A DNA stretch of 64,000 nt. Origin: Romboutsia sp. CE17. GTDB taxonomy: Bacteria; Bacillota; Clostridia; Peptostreptococcales; Peptostreptococcaceae. The position numbers and the translations under genes are program-made. Below, piece by piece: positions 49,323 to 59,913 of this stretch; the first letter of the stretch is position 1, and each line of letters opens with the position of its first letter. The notes beneath the pieces are model-generated. The model was given only the letters and a program-made list of their open reading frames with translations. It did not search any database and was not told the DNA's origin. The stretch spans positions 2,170,001 through 2,234,000 of the forward strand of contig NZ_CP051144.1 of the NCBI RefSeq assembly GCF_012317385.1. Reading direction: 5' to 3'.

Positions 49323-50777
49323 TTACACTAATTCTTTTTTTGTAAACTTTAATTCTATCTTATTCTTGACAAAGTTTATAATATAGAATAAGTTTTCATC
49401 TTTAATTATAAACATAATACTAATATAAGATAAAATACCTACTGTAACTTGAATAAGTGTACCTACAATAGTTTGATTAACAATTTTTCCTATATTAAAT
49501 ACTACTAAAAACATAATAAAAGCTGATATAAAGTACTTCGGTACAGGTTTAAATAATTGTTTTACATTAACTATATCTCTAACAAAGTATACCATTATAA
49601 ACATACCTGTAAATTCTGCTATAACAGATGATATTGTTGTACCAAATCCACCTAATTTTTTAATTAATATAAAGTTGAATATTATATTTATAACTGCACC
49701 AATTGTAACCGCTATTGTGAATTGCTTGTCTCTTTTTACTGATATTAATATTTGATTTCCAACGATACTAGACCAAGCTAATGTAATCATAAGCCAAGAT
49801 CCAAAGTAAAACATTGGCTCTATACCTTCAAATCCAGAACCATAGAACCAAGGTATAAAGTTTCTACAAATTCCAATTAATCCAAATGCCATTGGAAATG
49901 CTAAAAATGATACAAATGAAAATGATTTATATACATTTTTGGTAAATTCATTAGTTTGTCCATTTCTATATAAGTTAGCCATTTTAGGAATTGTAACTGA
50001 TGCTAATGTAGTTACTATTGTTATAGCTATTTTTATTATTCGTTGAGAATTATCATACATACCAACTTCAGCTTCATTAACTAAGTTACCTAGCATTACT
50101 TTATCTAACATAGTATATATATTTATAGCTATTTGTGGTATAAATAATTTTATAGAAAATGATAAATGCCTAATTAATGCATCTCTCTTTGGAAGTACAA
50201 ATTTAATATAACTTGGAATATCAAACCACATTATAACTTGTCCTATAAATTGTGTTCCTCCAAGTATTAATGCATATAACCAAACCTGCGATTCATTTTT
50301 CACTAATGTAAATACTAAACATGTCCCTATAACTTTTACAACCGTATTTCTTATTGACACCTTTTTAAAATTCTCTAACCCTGTAAATAACCATGAAATA
50401 TCAAATAATGAACTTAATAATATAAATATTTGTATACTTGATACTACTTTACTTTGTGTATTTATTACATATGTACAAAATAATATATACAAAATAATCG
50501 ATATTCCCATAGTTATAAACCTTAAAAAATTTAGTTCCCAAAAAGTTTTGCTAAGGTTATTTTCATCATCTTTTATATATGCTACTTCTCTACTACAATA
50601 CATACTCAATCCTATCATTCCAAATAAAACAAAGTACTGAGCATATGCACTTGTTAAAGAATATTTTCCTAATCCATCAGGACCAAGTATCCTCGATATG
50701 TATGGAATTGTAATTATAGGCAAAAGTATTGTTACTAATTGATTCATTAGATTATATAAGTAATTTTTAACTACCAT
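49323..50777 (-). CDS. Wzx-type oligosaccharide flippase
   Basis: This 484-residue membrane protein of the polysaccharide biosynthesis (MOP) superfamily has about 12-14 helices. It opens with LYNLMNQLVTILLPIITIPY and ISRILGPDGLGKYSLTSAYA, typical of Wzx, and has ITLAWSSIVGNQILISVKRD in the second half. It would flip the lipid-linked repeat unit made by the glycosyltransferases of this operon for polymerisation by the Wzy-like protein at 54906. AGAGAGG precedes the ATG. Confidence 0.92.
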   Translation of the reverse strand: MVVKNYLYNLMNQLVTILLPIITIPYISRILGPDGLGKYSLTSAYAQYFVLFGMIGLSMYCSREVAYIKDDENNLSKTFWELNFLRFITMGISIILYILFCTYVINTQSKVVSSIQIFILLSSLFDISWLFTGLENFKKVSIRNTVVKVIGTCLVFTLVKNESQVWLYALILGGTQFIGQVIMWFDIPSYIKFVLPKRDALIRHLSFSIKLFIPQIAINIYTMLDKVMLGNLVNEAEVGMYDNSQRIIKIAITIVTTLASVTIPKMANLYRNGQTNEFTKNVYKSFSFVSFLAFPMAFGLIGICRNFIPWFYGSGFEGIEPMFYFGSWLMITLAWSSIVGNQILISVKRDKQFTIAVTIGAVINIIFNFILIKKLGGFGTTISSVIAEFTGMFIMVYFVRDIVNVKQLFKPVPKYFISAFIMFLVVFNIGKIVNQTIVGTLIQVTVGILSYISIMFIIKDENLFYIINFVKNKIELKFTKKELV

Positions 50778-50826
50778 ATTATTTTCCTCTCTAATAAGTG
50801 TATATATTTTTATATTTATATAAATA

Positions 50827-50858
50827 AAAGCTAAGTATATTAATTATAACCTAGCTTT
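50827..50858 (-). terminator. Weak hairpin after the UDP-glucose dehydrogenase gene region
   Basis: Stem AAAGCTA / TAGCTTT with an AT-rich loop, between ugd and the flippase gene. Possibly an internal attenuator of the operon. Confidence 0.4.
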
Positions 50859-50870
50859 CATTTATATCTA

Positions 50871-52037
50871 TTAATCTCTCTTGAATAAATCCCTAGTATA
50901 TACTTTCTCCTCTACATCATATAAATCTTCTGATAATCTATTAGAAACTATAACATCACACATAGATTTAAATTCATCAAAATCTCCTACAACTCTAGAG
51001 TTAAAGAAAGTCTCTTCTTTTAATACCGGTTCATAAACTACAACCTCTATACCTTTAGCCTTTATTCTCTTCATTATACCTTGTACAGAAGATGCTCTAA
51101 AGTTATCTGATCCAGTCTTCATAGTTAATCTATTTATCCCAACTACTTTTGGATTTCTCTTTATTATTTGATCTGCTATATGATCTTTTCTAGTTCTATT
51201 AGCATCAACTATTGCTCCTATTATATTATTTGGTACATCAGCATAATTTGCTCTTAACTGTTTAGTATCTTTTGGTAAGCAATATCCACCATATCCAAAT
51301 GAAGGGTTATTGTAGTGAGTTCCGATTCTTGGATCTAGTCCTACCCCTTCTATTATTTGTTTTGTATCTAATCCCCTTACTTCTGCATATGTATCTAATT
51401 CATTAAAATATGCTACTCTTAGTGCTAAGTATGTATTTGAGAACAGTTTTACTGCTTCTGCTTCTGTTGAATTAGTAAATAATACTGGTATATCTTCTTT
51501 TATTGCACCTTGTACTAGGAGATTTGCGAACCTTTCTGCTCTTTCAGATTGTTCCCCTACTATTATTCTTGAAGGATATAAATTATCGTATAATGCTTTT
51601 CCTTCTCTTAAGAATTCTGGTGAGAATATTATATTATCTGTATCGAACATTTCTCTTACTTTTTCTGTGTATCCAACTGGTACTGTTGATTTTATTACCA
51701 TGGTTGCATTTGGATTTATAGATAATACATTTGCTATAACTGCTTCTACACTTCTTGTATTGAAGTAATTTTTTTCTGGATCATAGTCTGTTGGTGTAGA
51801 TATTATTACATACTCTGCATCACTATATGCTTTATATGAGTCTGTTGTTGCTACTAAGTTTAATTCTCTCTTTGATAAATATTCTTCTATCTCTTTATCT
51901 ACTATTGGAGATATTTTGTTATTTATCATATCTACTTTTTCTTGGATTATATCTACTGCTACTACATCATTATATTGTGCTAAAAGTATAGCATTTGATA
52001 ATCCTACATAACCAGTTCCTGCTATTGCTATCTTCAA
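50871..52037 (-). CDS. ugd: UDP-glucose 6-dehydrogenase
   Basis: It oxidises UDP-glucose to UDP-glucuronate. The protein of about 388 residues has the NAD fold at the start ([20 protein letters not shown]), [52 protein letters not shown], the catalytic Cys in [19 protein letters not shown], and a C-terminal domain with [14 protein letters not shown]. It resembles the short E. coli-type Ugd. I start at the TTG at 52037, 7 bp after GGAGG; another TTG at 52052 overlaps the site. The product suggests that the right-hand polymer contains a uronic acid. Confidence 0.93.
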   Translation of the reverse strand: MKIAIAGTGYVGLSNAILLAQYNDVVAVDIIQEKVDMINNKISPIVDKEIEEYLSKRELNLVATTDSYKAYSDAEYVIISTPTDYDPEKNYFNTRSVEAVIANVLSINPNATMVIKSTVPVGYTEKVREMFDTDNIIFSPEFLREGKALYDNLYPSRIIVGEQSERAERFANLLVQGAIKEDIPVLFTNSTEAEAVKLFSNTYLALRVAYFNELDTYAEVRGLDTKQIIEGVGLDPRIGTHYNNPSFGYGGYCLPKDTKQLRANYADVPNNIIGAIVDANRTRKDHIADQIIKRNPKVVGINRLTMKTGSDNFRASSVQGIMKRIKAKGIEVVVYEPVLKEETFFNSRVVGDFDEFKSMCDVIVSNRLSEDLYDVEEKVYTRDLFKRD

Positions 52038-52242
52038 TCTATTTTCCTCCAACTCTACTTTTTATTTACATTTTTAACTTATAAATTCTACATATAATGA
52101 AATTCAAGTCTACTTTTTTTATACTAAAATTACTTTCTTATTACTTTACTCGATAAATATATATGTTTAATCTAGTCATATTTTTTATAAAATAAAATAT
52201 TTACATCCAGAAAAAAACTTAGGATCTACAATTTAAATTCAT

Positions 52243-52736
52243 CTAATTTTCTAAACATCTTATTTTTTTTGCTGGTATACCTGCATATAGATAATTTGAT
52301 TCACAGTTCTTTGATACTACTGAACCTGCAGCAATGATGCATCCATCTTCTATTATTACACCCGGCAATATAGTTGCTCTAGCACCTATCCAACATCCAT
52401 TTCCTACTTTTATATTTTGGGAATAAAAATTTCCTGCTCTTTTACTTTTATCTCCAATTTTATGTGTTGATGTGCAAAACATCACATTATGTGCATAGCA
52501 CAATTTTCTCCAATTTCAATAAATCTATTACTATCAAAGTAGCAGTATTTATTTACAAAAGTACCTTTACCTATCTTAATATTATTAGCTTGAATATTAA
52601 CATGAGAGAATACACTTCCATTTATATCAATATTAAATAATCTATAAATCTTTAATCTAATATTAGGCGTTATGAATGGTGTAGATGATAATTTATTAAT
52701 AATAATGTACCATAACACTTTTTTCATTTTTTCCAT
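52243..52736 (-). pseudogene. Hexapeptide-repeat acyltransferase gene with a single-base frameshift
   Basis: Two frames together make a normal acyltransferase of the maltose/serine O-acetyltransferase type. The first half has VNIQANNIKIGKGTFVNKYC and FIEIGENCA. The second has AHNVMFCTSTHKIGDKSKRA, ATILPGVIIEDGCIIAAGSV and YLYAGIPAKKIRCLEN. One base is missing near 52495 (GCTATGCAC where GCTATTGCAC would restore the frame). It is either a recently broken gene or a sequencing error. The 190 bp up to ugd holds nothing else. Confidence 0.82.
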
Positions 52737-52916
52737 ATGATAATTATCATCCTTTCTAGATTTTCATTATGTATACATATCTGTATAACTTTCAACCTCA
52801 ATAACATATATAACAACAAAAAGTAAAGTCATACTTATAATGTATATATTACTAAACCATACTAATTCACATTAAAAATTAAATTTATATACCATCTTTG
52901 ATATTTTTCCTTAATA

Positions 52917-53822
52917 TCATTTACATATTTTATGTTTATTATCAATCTTATCTAACAATTTTGTTGAGTTTTTAGTTGTTACTTTCCTTAAAAACATCTC
53001 ATCTAATTTTTTTATAAATTCCCAATCTTCAATTGTAAATACTTTAATTTTATCTTCATATTCAAAATAATGAAGATTTCTCCAATTAACTAAGTATCGT
53101 TTATTTTTCTCTGCTCCATTGTTCATCGTATTTTTTTTAAACGGTGAATTTAATACAATAGATTGAAAATATATTTCATCAGGAGGAAATACATACTGCA
53201 TATACTTATTGAAAGTTTTTGCATCTTTTGAGAATTTTAAAATATACTCAACACAGTTTCCTGTTAATGCCCATTGAGCACTTCCCCAATATAAATCATA
53301 TCTCTTTTCTCCCTCTATTACATAACCCTTTCTAAACTTGGGTGATAGCTTTGAATTTATCCTATTCATAAATCTTTTAATAATATTTATATTATCAAAA
53401 AACCATATTCCTTGACATTTTTGATAAAAATATTTATCACTACTTCCAGTTATCTTACATCCTCGAATAAATTCTGTACTCCTATTTTTAGTAAAAAATT
53501 CGATAATCTCATTATTAGACTTTAATGGGTAATCTAGTCCTTGCAATAGTACAAATCTATCATATTTATATTCTTTATATGCCTCATCTAATAAGTTTAA
53601 TGTTGCTTTTACTGAACTATACCCTCCCCAATGTACATTAACTCTATTTGTAATAAATTTAACTTTACTATTACTTTTTAATAAATCTTTATACTCCTTA
53701 ATAGAAACTTTGTTATCAACATGTATATATACAAAACCACTGTCTATCTCAGTTAATTTATTTGCTAATCTAGATATATGTATAGGGTCTGTATGACATA
53801 AAATTAGATATGCTATTTTCAA
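52917..53822 (-). CDS. GT14 (core-2/I-branching type) glycosyltransferase
   Basis: This 301-residue enzyme has the beta-1,6-N-acetylglucosaminyltransferase (Branch, PF02485) pattern: KIAYLILCHTDPIHISRLAN, YIHVDNKVSIKEY, VHWGGYSSVKATLNLLDEA, DRFVLLQGLDYPLKSNNEII and YWGSAQWALTGNCVEYILKF with PPDEIYFQSIVLNSPF. Bacterial members transfer xylose, GlcNAc or other sugars in polysaccharide synthesis. Translation starts at a TTG about 11 bp after AAAGG. It lies about 55 bp after the preceding GT gene. Confidence 0.88.
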   Translation of the reverse strand: MKIAYLILCHTDPIHISRLANKLTEIDSGFVYIHVDNKVSIKEYKDLLKSNSKVKFITNRVNVHWGGYSSVKATLNLLDEAYKEYKYDRFVLLQGLDYPLKSNNEIIEFFTKNRSTEFIRGCKITGSSDKYFYQKCQGIWFFDNINIIKRFMNRINSKLSPKFRKGYVIEGEKRYDLYWGSAQWALTGNCVEYILKFSKDAKTFNKYMQYVFPPDEIYFQSIVLNSPFKKNTMNNGAEKNKRYLVNWRNLHYFEYEDKIKVFTIEDWEFIKKLDEMFLRKVTTKNSTKLLDKIDNKHKICK

Positions 53823-53878
53823 TATTTTTAATATCCTTTCTAAATTTATTATATAAGTTTAAAGTGTTTTATTTCCCC

Positions 53879-54925
53879 TTATGCTTTTAAATATAATTCA
53901 TAATATTTCATTTTAAAGTGTTCTACATCTAATTTACTACGATATTTCTCAGAATTTTCGTACCATTTATGACCATTATCAATCATAATACTTATTTTAT
54001 TAGATAAATCTTCTACATTCTCAGTTTCAAACGTTAATCCTAGTTCATATCTTTCAATAATCTGCCCTAAACTCCCATGCTTAGGTCCTATAATCGGTTT
54101 TCTTAACCACACACCTTCACTTAAAGGACCACTTGCTCCATCAAATATCTTTCTATATGGTAATACTACTATGTCAGTTGCATTTAGTGCAAAATTTAAT
54201 TCATTATTATCTAAGAATTTAATATATGGTACTACTTTATCATAATATAACTTTGATTTTTCTTCGATAAACTCTTTACTAAAATTTTCAGATTTTCCTG
54301 CAATCAAAATTTTAAAGTTTCTATCTACGGATTTAAGAGCCTCTAAGAGTATATCTAATCCTTTATCATATCTAGTTCCACCAATAGCACCAATAACTAT
54401 TTCATTATTATTTATTCCAAAAAATTTTTTTGCATCTAGTTTACTTATAGATGATACATTTCCTAAATATGGATACTCTATGTGTTCTAAATTTACAATT
54501 TGATTACTATTTAATGTATCTTTTAAAATTTCAGTATGTACAACACCATATTTTATCTGTTTAAAAATAAATTTGCGGCTTAAATCTCTAAGAAAACTTC
54601 TCCTAATTTGATGGAAAGTTATAATAACCTTAAATTTCCTTAATATTTTTAATCCAAACCCACCAAATTTACATAACACATCACCGTATAAAAAATGAAT
54701 AATATCTACTCGCTCTCTCTTCGCTAGTTCCAATATTTCTTTAATCCATTTAATATAACCTAACAATGATTGTGGATTATTTTGCATTATTATCTGCTTA
54801 TTATTAATTTGTTCGCATTTTTCAGGAAGAAAATATATTGATTCATATTTTTTATTTTCACCAAGAGGTTTTGCATAAGAAATATGATGTCCTGTTAATT
54901 TTGTGTCAACAAATAGTACTCTCAT
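53879..54925 (-). CDS. GT-B glycosyltransferase (GT4/GT1 group)
   Basis: This 348-residue protein begins LFVDTKLTGHHISYAKPLGE and has the typical IIHFLYGDVLCKFGGFGLKI in the acceptor domain. The donor domain has IVIGAIGGTRYDKGLDILLE, then ATDIVVLPYRKIFDGASGPL, a strong GT4 pattern with the ExxxxxE motif weakened to SEGVWLRKPIIG. Substrates are unknown. Its start overlaps the end of the Wzy-like gene by 20 bp. AGGAGAAG precedes the ATG. Confidence 0.88.
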   Translation of the reverse strand: MRVLFVDTKLTGHHISYAKPLGENKKYESIYFLPEKCEQINNKQIIMQNNPQSLLGYIKWIKEILELAKRERVDIIHFLYGDVLCKFGGFGLKILRKFKVIITFHQIRRSFLRDLSRKFIFKQIKYGVVHTEILKDTLNSNQIVNLEHIEYPYLGNVSSISKLDAKKFFGINNNEIVIGAIGGTRYDKGLDILLEALKSVDRNFKILIAGKSENFSKEFIEEKSKLYYDKVVPYIKFLDNNELNFALNATDIVVLPYRKIFDGASGPLSEGVWLRKPIIGPKHGSLGQIIERYELGLTFETENVEDLSNKISIMIDNGHKWYENSEKYRSKLDVEHFKMKYYELYLKA

Positions 54926-56078
54926 CTGCTTCTCCTATTTTATTAATCTTAAACTGATTTGAGCTCAATACACTAAGCATTACCCAATTAAACATCGATG
55001 GTACATTAGTTATATTGACCATATATGCTTCACCTATTGTTCCTATCATAAAAGCAGTTAGAACACCTCTAAATGCCCACAGTTGACTTAGATTTTCAAC
55101 TCTCTTTAATCTTTTTATTAGTACTAATATTATACTAATAAATGATATTACACCTATAAGTCCATTCTTATAAAATAGCATTACCCATGCCATTTCCATA
55201 GCGCCCCCATTTGCATTTGTTCTATCTAAGTTTGCTGCATTAACCATACCATTTCCTACAAGGAAAGTATCTGGTGTAACCTCCATAGTTTCAAAAATTA
55301 ATAGTCTTCCTGTAAAAGCATCTTGTTGTAAAGCATACTCCGTAATAAAGAAATATCCTATATATATACTTCCTATTACTAATAAAACATACATTATGAT
55401 CCTAAATACTTTAGGTTTAGTTGATATATATCTTAAATTCATTATAACAATAGCAACTATAGTAACTATCCAACTAGTTCTACTTTTTGTTGCATATAAT
55501 AATACAATTAAAGTTAAAAGTACTATTCTATATAAAAATTTATTTCTTCTTTTTTCTATTTTTATTATAAAATTATAGACATATAAGCCTATTATAGAGC
55601 TTGATATAATTCCGCCTAAATGATTAGGGTGTGTAAATCCTCCCCAAAGCCTACTTCTAGTATTATAAATACTTGCTAACTGAGATATAACTTCATTAAA
55701 TGTTAATACTAATCCTATAACAACTCCAAATAAAATTCCACACGATATATACAAAATATGTACTCTCTTATTTATAAATTTATAAGATAATAATGTCCAT
55801 ATTAAAAAAGTTATATAAAAAGTTATAGAAGTTATTTTTCCTGAAATTGATGTATTTTGAAAGGCACATGAACCTGTTAATAAAATTAATAAAATTAGAA
55901 AAATTAATAATTCGTTCTTTTGCATTTTATTCCTAAAACAAAAAATAATAATTAATCCATTTAGTAAAATTATACTTACAAACTTTATACTATTTAAGTT
56001 TAATGTCATAACAAAAGACATCGTCTGCAGTAAAAAAATTAAAAATATAATCATATTTTCACAAGTTAACTTTTTCAT
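54906..56078 (-). CDS. Wzy/O-antigen-ligase-like polymerase
   Basis: This 390-residue polytopic protein with about eleven helices is of the O-antigen ligase family. The large extracytoplasmic loop region contains SRLWGGFTHPNHLGGIISSS and, later, GNGMVNAANLDRTNANGGAM with AWVMLFYKNGLIG, where the Wzy_C-type His and Arg residues lie. It would polymerise the repeat units flipped by the Wzx protein of the same operon. It is the second polymerase in the window; the first is at 19568-20749. TAGGTGAT precedes the ATG. Confidence 0.88.
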   Translation of the reverse strand: MKKLTCENMIIFLIFLLQTMSFVMTLNLNSIKFVSIILLNGLIIIFCFRNKMQKNELLIFLILLILLTGSCAFQNTSISGKITSITFYITFLIWTLLSYKFINKRVHILYISCGILFGVVIGLVLTFNEVISQLASIYNTRSRLWGGFTHPNHLGGIISSSIIGLYVYNFIIKIEKRRNKFLYRIVLLTLIVLLYATKSRTSWIVTIVAIVIMNLRYISTKPKVFRIIMYVLLVIGSIYIGYFFITEYALQQDAFTGRLLIFETMEVTPDTFLVGNGMVNAANLDRTNANGGAMEMAWVMLFYKNGLIGVISFISIILVLIKRLKRVENLSQLWAFRGVLTAFMIGTIGEAYMVNITNVPSMFNWVMLSVLSSNQFKINKIGEADESTIC

Positions 56079-56086
56079 ATAATCAC

Positions 56087-57250
56087 CTACATATATATTG
56101 ACTTTCTAGCAATCTGTTTATATGAAAATTCTTCTTTACCTTTTGTTTGTGCAATTTTTTTCATATTCATATAATATTCTCTATTTTCCATTAGACTTAT
56201 AACTATTTTATAAATTTCTTCAACAGTGTCTTTATATAAAAATTTAGCATTTCCACCTACATCAATATGATCAGTGCCTTCCCAATACTTGCAGATTAAT
56301 GGTTTTCCTTGAGCAACAACTTGTTCCCAAAATACAGAGTGTCTACCTGGAAAAACAACTAAGTCTGCTATAGAAAAATATTTATATGAATCTGATGAAT
56401 TAACCCACCCTATGTATTTTACTTTTTTATTATCACATAAACTCATAAACTTATCTTTTAATGATTCTTCAACTGATCCAAAGACAATTAATTTTACATC
56501 CTCTCTTTTGATTCTGTTTATAGCTTCCATTAATAATAGTGTTTGTGTCTTTGCCTCATCTATTTTTCCACCTGTAACAATTAAGAGATCTGTATCCTTA
56601 ATATTATAATCTTTCCTTAAATTGTTTATTAATCTATCATCTTGTACTTCTTCTACTTTTTCATCATCCGCTCCCATAACTAATAAACTTACTTTCTCTT
56701 TAGGTAGCTTGTATAAATCAATTAAAAAATCTACTCGAGCTGGTGTTACACCATAAAACTTATTTGTATAATGCTTAATCTTGTTAGCCATATTTTTCCA
56801 TACAATGCCGTGTAGTATATTTTTAGAAAACCAATTGGTAGCACTATTTGAATAATCTGAATGATTATCGACAAATACTTTAATATCTTTATCTTTGTTT
56901 TTATTTAAATATTTAACAATTATATTAATATCAATAAAAGATACATTATGTATAAATAATATATCTGGTTTTTCATTTGAAATTGATTCATATAAATGTT
57001 CATATCTTTTAAATTTATTATTGAAGTTATCTTTACCTTTTATTGAAAGGCGTATTGTCTTTACTCCATCAGAATTTATATAATTAGATTTTTCAAACTT
57101 TTCAAGTCTGCCATTTTGTCCCCATATCCATTGAGATGTAATTATTGTAACCTCATGTCCTAATTTTTTGTGATATTTAGGAAGCATATTATCTTGATAG
57201 TTCCACCCATCTGTTACTGGCCCACATAAACATATGTGTACTATTTTCAT
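56087..57250 (-). CDS. GT4 family glycosyltransferase
   Basis: This 387-residue GT-B enzyme begins IVHICLCGPVTDGWNYQDNM with PKYHKKLGHEVTIITSQW. The donor domain has LLIVTGGKIDEAKTQTLLLM, KYIGWVNSSDSYKYFSIADL and VVFPGRHSVFWEQVVAQGKP with the conserved Glu. Substrate unknown. It lies 8 bp before the Wzy gene and 13 bp after the next GT gene. GGAGATAGG precedes the ATG. Confidence 0.88.
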   Translation of the reverse strand: MKIVHICLCGPVTDGWNYQDNMLPKYHKKLGHEVTIITSQWIWGQNGRLEKFEKSNYINSDGVKTIRLSIKGKDNFNNKFKRYEHLYESISNEKPDILFIHNVSFIDINIIVKYLNKNKDKDIKVFVDNHSDYSNSATNWFSKNILHGIVWKNMANKIKHYTNKFYGVTPARVDFLIDLYKLPKEKVSLLVMGADDEKVEEVQDDRLINNLRKDYNIKDTDLLIVTGGKIDEAKTQTLLLMEAINRIKREDVKLIVFGSVEESLKDKFMSLCDNKKVKYIGWVNSSDSYKYFSIADLVVFPGRHSVFWEQVVAQGKPLICKYWEGTDHIDVGGNAKFLYKDTVEEIYKIVISLMENREYYMNMKKIAQTKGKEEFSYKQIARKSIYM

Positions 57251-57263
57251 AATTCCTATCTCC

Positions 57264-58409
57264 TTAACTTAACGTATTAAATATATTTTTATATCCATTA
57301 CTTTTAACTTTATCATTTTGATTTTTACAAACATACTTTAATGCATTATTAGTAATATCATTAAATTCATTTTTATTCATTTTTACATAATAATTTATTG
57401 AGTTTATAAACCCTTCAGTATAATTTAATGAGTGAGAATATCCTACTCTATGATATTCTAAATTATCCCATGGAGTCTGATCAGATAATATAACAGGACA
57501 TCCTGCTGATAAGGCTTCTTGAATTACATGTCCATAATTTTCACCTAACGTTGGGAATAAAAATACATGATGTCTTTTTAGTTCTTCTACAACATTTTCA
57601 GAATCAACATTACCTTTCCAACTCCATTTTATATTATCTGGAAGTTTATTAAGCTCTATCAAACATTCATCCCAATATTCTTGAACATGAATTGGACCAT
57701 AAATAGTAAATTCTATATCACTTTTAACATTTTGTAATATTTGAATTGCTCCTTTTAAGTTCTTTTTTGGTGCAATTCTAGATATCCATACAACCTTTAA
57801 TTTTCCTACTTCTTTCTCTTTTATAATAGGAGTCTCATCTACTTTCCTTGGCAAATCCTCTGCTATAAAAAAATTATTTTTACATTTAATTTGTTGCTTT
57901 ATTTCATCAATTTCCATTTGTGATGTTGCCGACCAATATATCTTGCTAAACATACCAGTTAAATTAAATATTGTCGTAAATATCTTCTTTTTTGCATATT
58001 TAAGTCTAAACTCCATAGGTGAGAACAATCCCATAGCAGCTACTACAACTGGTACTTTAATAATATTAAATCTTTTTAATATTAAAGTATTAATTGCATA
58101 ATCATTAAAACATCCACAACAATAAACTAAGTCTACCTCTTTCGATAATCTTTTAATTAATGATAGTTTAAATCCTTTCGGTGGTACATAGTATACATTT
58201 GCATTTCCTACTACATTCCAATCATTAACCTTTATATTTTTATATGGTTCAGTATCACCATGATCTCTATCGCAAGTAAGAATTTTAAAGTTATATTCTT
58301 CACCTAAATAATCCACTAAATTCTTAATAGAACGAACAGGACCACCATCTTTATATCCAGGTAAATAACGTCCCATAATAATTAATATATTTTTTTTATT
58401 ATCTGCCAT
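57264..58409 (-). CDS. GT4 family glycosyltransferase
   Basis: This 381-residue protein has an N-terminal LIIMGRYLPGYKDGGPVRSI, LEEYNF-like acceptor strands, and the donor domain LKVVWISRIAPKKNLKGAIQ, ITFTIYGPIH-like strands and HHVFLFPTLGENYGHVIQEA, a textbook GT4 signature with Glu, then LSAGCPVILSDQTPWDNLE. Such enzymes retain the sugar configuration. Donor unknown, though a GDP-mannose or UDP-sugar donor would suit the pathway. AAAGGACAG precedes the ATG. Confidence 0.9.
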   Translation of the reverse strand: MADNKKNILIIMGRYLPGYKDGGPVRSIKNLVDYLGEEYNFKILTCDRDHGDTEPYKNIKVNDWNVVGNANVYYVPPKGFKLSLIKRLSKEVDLVYCCGCFNDYAINTLILKRFNIIKVPVVVAAMGLFSPMEFRLKYAKKKIFTTIFNLTGMFSKIYWSATSQMEIDEIKQQIKCKNNFFIAEDLPRKVDETPIIKEKEVGKLKVVWISRIAPKKNLKGAIQILQNVKSDIEFTIYGPIHVQEYWDECLIELNKLPDNIKWSWKGNVDSENVVEELKRHHVFLFPTLGENYGHVIQEALSAGCPVILSDQTPWDNLEYHRVGYSHSLNYTEGFINSINYYVKMNKNEFNDITNNALKYVCKNQNDKVKSNGYKNIFNTLS

Positions 58410-58446
58410 ACTAACTGTCCTTTCAGTATAACTTTATATTCAGTTT

Positions 58447-59337
58447 TTATTTTAAGTCTCCTTGACCTTCCATTTTTATATCAAACTTCTCACATTCATA
58501 TATCTTTGCATCAACTAAAAATCTATACCAATATGCTTGTAAAAAGTGATATATTCTACCTTCTTGACCATCTAAAAATCCTAATCTTACATAATATCTA
58601 TATATAAAATATAAATGTGATCTAAAAAATAAAGGTAATTTATAATATCCATTATTCTTTATAAATCTCTTTCTTGCAGCCTGACCTTTATTAGAATCAT
58701 CATTTATCAACTCATCACTTTCATATTCATTTAAAACCTTTTGTTGATAATCTAAAACTTCTCTATTAGAATACCAATTATGCTTATGTGTCCACCATTC
58801 TAGATTTTTATTATTATTATCTATAATGTCATACTTAAAAGTAACAGTATCACCTTGTGATAAAATCATATGCTCATCCATAAGCTTTTGCTCGCAAGAA
58901 CCGTATCCAGTTCTAAATATTCTAAGTAATAATTCTGGATACTTACCTCCATGCTTTATCCATCTTCCCATAAAGTAAACTCTTCTTTTTAGAACTATTC
59001 CTTTTACATGTTCTTCTATTAAATGTAACTTCTCTTTTATTTCTTCAACTAACTCAGGAGTAACCTCTTCATCAGCATCCATTCTCATAGTCCACTTAGT
59101 ACTTATATTTGTATTAGCTAATCCCCAATTCATTTGGTCCGCATGACTAACAAACTTATTTTCATAAAAATCTAAATTCACACTTTGACTTAACGCTTCA
59201 CATAAAGCTTTAGTTCCATCCGTACTGTAACTATCAACTATAACAAATCTTTTTACTATTCCTTTAAATGATTCTATACATTTCCTTAAGTTGTTTTCTT
59301 CATTCTTAGTCAGTATAACTACTGTTAAATCTACCAC
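58447..59337 (-). CDS. GT2 family glycosyltransferase (WaaE/KdtX-like)
   Basis: This protein of about 296 residues begins LTVVILTKNEENNLRKCIES. It has FVIVDSYSTDGTKALCE, FVSHADQMNWGLANT, TKWTMRMDADEEVTPELVEE (DxD motif), and a C-terminus with YKLPLFFRSHLYFIYRYYVR and GFLDGQEGRIYHFLQAYWYR. These features recall the WaaE family and its relatives. I start at the GTG at 59337, 8 bp after AGGAGG; a TTG at 59343 is too close to the site. It is 12 bp downstream of the acetyltransferase gene. Confidence 0.88.
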   Translation of the reverse strand: MVDLTVVILTKNEENNLRKCIESFKGIVKRFVIVDSYSTDGTKALCEALSQSVNLDFYENKFVSHADQMNWGLANTNISTKWTMRMDADEEVTPELVEEIKEKLHLIEEHVKGIVLKRRVYFMGRWIKHGGKYPELLLRIFRTGYGSCEQKLMDEHMILSQGDTVTFKYDIIDNNNKNLEWWTHKHNWYSNREVLDYQQKVLNEYESDELINDDSNKGQAARKRFIKNNGYYKLPLFFRSHLYFIYRYYVRLGFLDGQEGRIYHFLQAYWYRFLVDAKIYECEKFDIKMEGQGDLK

Positions 59338-59349
59338 TATCAATTCCTC

Positions 59350-59904
59350 CTATAGTGTCTTTATAACTCTTGCAGGATTTCCAACTATAACTACACCTCC
59401 GGGAAACTCACCACAAACAACACTACCAGCTCCAATAACAGAACCATCACCAATTTTACTTCCTTTTAATATAAGTGCATTACAACCAATAAAACAATCC
59501 TTCCCTATAACAACCTCTCTAGTTCCTATAGCTTCCTTGTCATCTATATTTCTAGCTTCAATCTCTATTGGATGAAAGTCATTGTCAAATATCTTAACAT
59601 TCCCACCAATTAAAGTATTATCGCCTATACTTATCCCTTTTCTAGCATATATAGTAGCTCCAGAAATCCCTACATTGTTACCGATCTCAATTTTCGCATC
59701 TTCTGTTCTAGTAACAATTATAGTCCTTTGACTCAATCCAACTAAATTAGAGAGAAAACTACTCTTAATAGTGCAGTTTTCTCCTATATTTAATTGAGAG
59801 CCTTTTTTCTTAAATATTACTGGAACTCCATATAGATTTAAGTTCTTACCGAACTCAACCTTATTAAGCTTCATAAATAATTTAAAATAATTACTCTTAA
59901 ACAT
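59350..59904 (-). CDS. Hexapeptide-repeat acyltransferase (LbH)
   Basis: This 184-residue left-handed beta-helix acyltransferase is of the maltose/WcaF type. The repeats are visible as [40 protein letters not shown] and [20 protein letters not shown], ending [20 protein letters not shown] then [10 protein letters not shown]. The catalytic His is in DNDFHPIE. It would O-acetylate a sugar of the repeat unit from acetyl-CoA. It lies 9 bp after the fcl stop. AAGAGG precedes the ATG. Confidence 0.9.
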   Translation of the reverse strand: MFKSNYFKLFMKLNKVEFGKNLNLYGVPVIFKKKGSQLNIGENCTIKSSFLSNLVGLSQRTIIVTRTEDAKIEIGNNVGISGATIYARKGISIGDNTLIGGNVKIFDNDFHPIEIEARNIDDKEAIGTREVVIGKDCFIGCNALILKGSKIGDGSVIGAGSVVCGEFPGGVVIVGNPARVIKTL

Positions 59905-59913
59905 GTCGACCTC

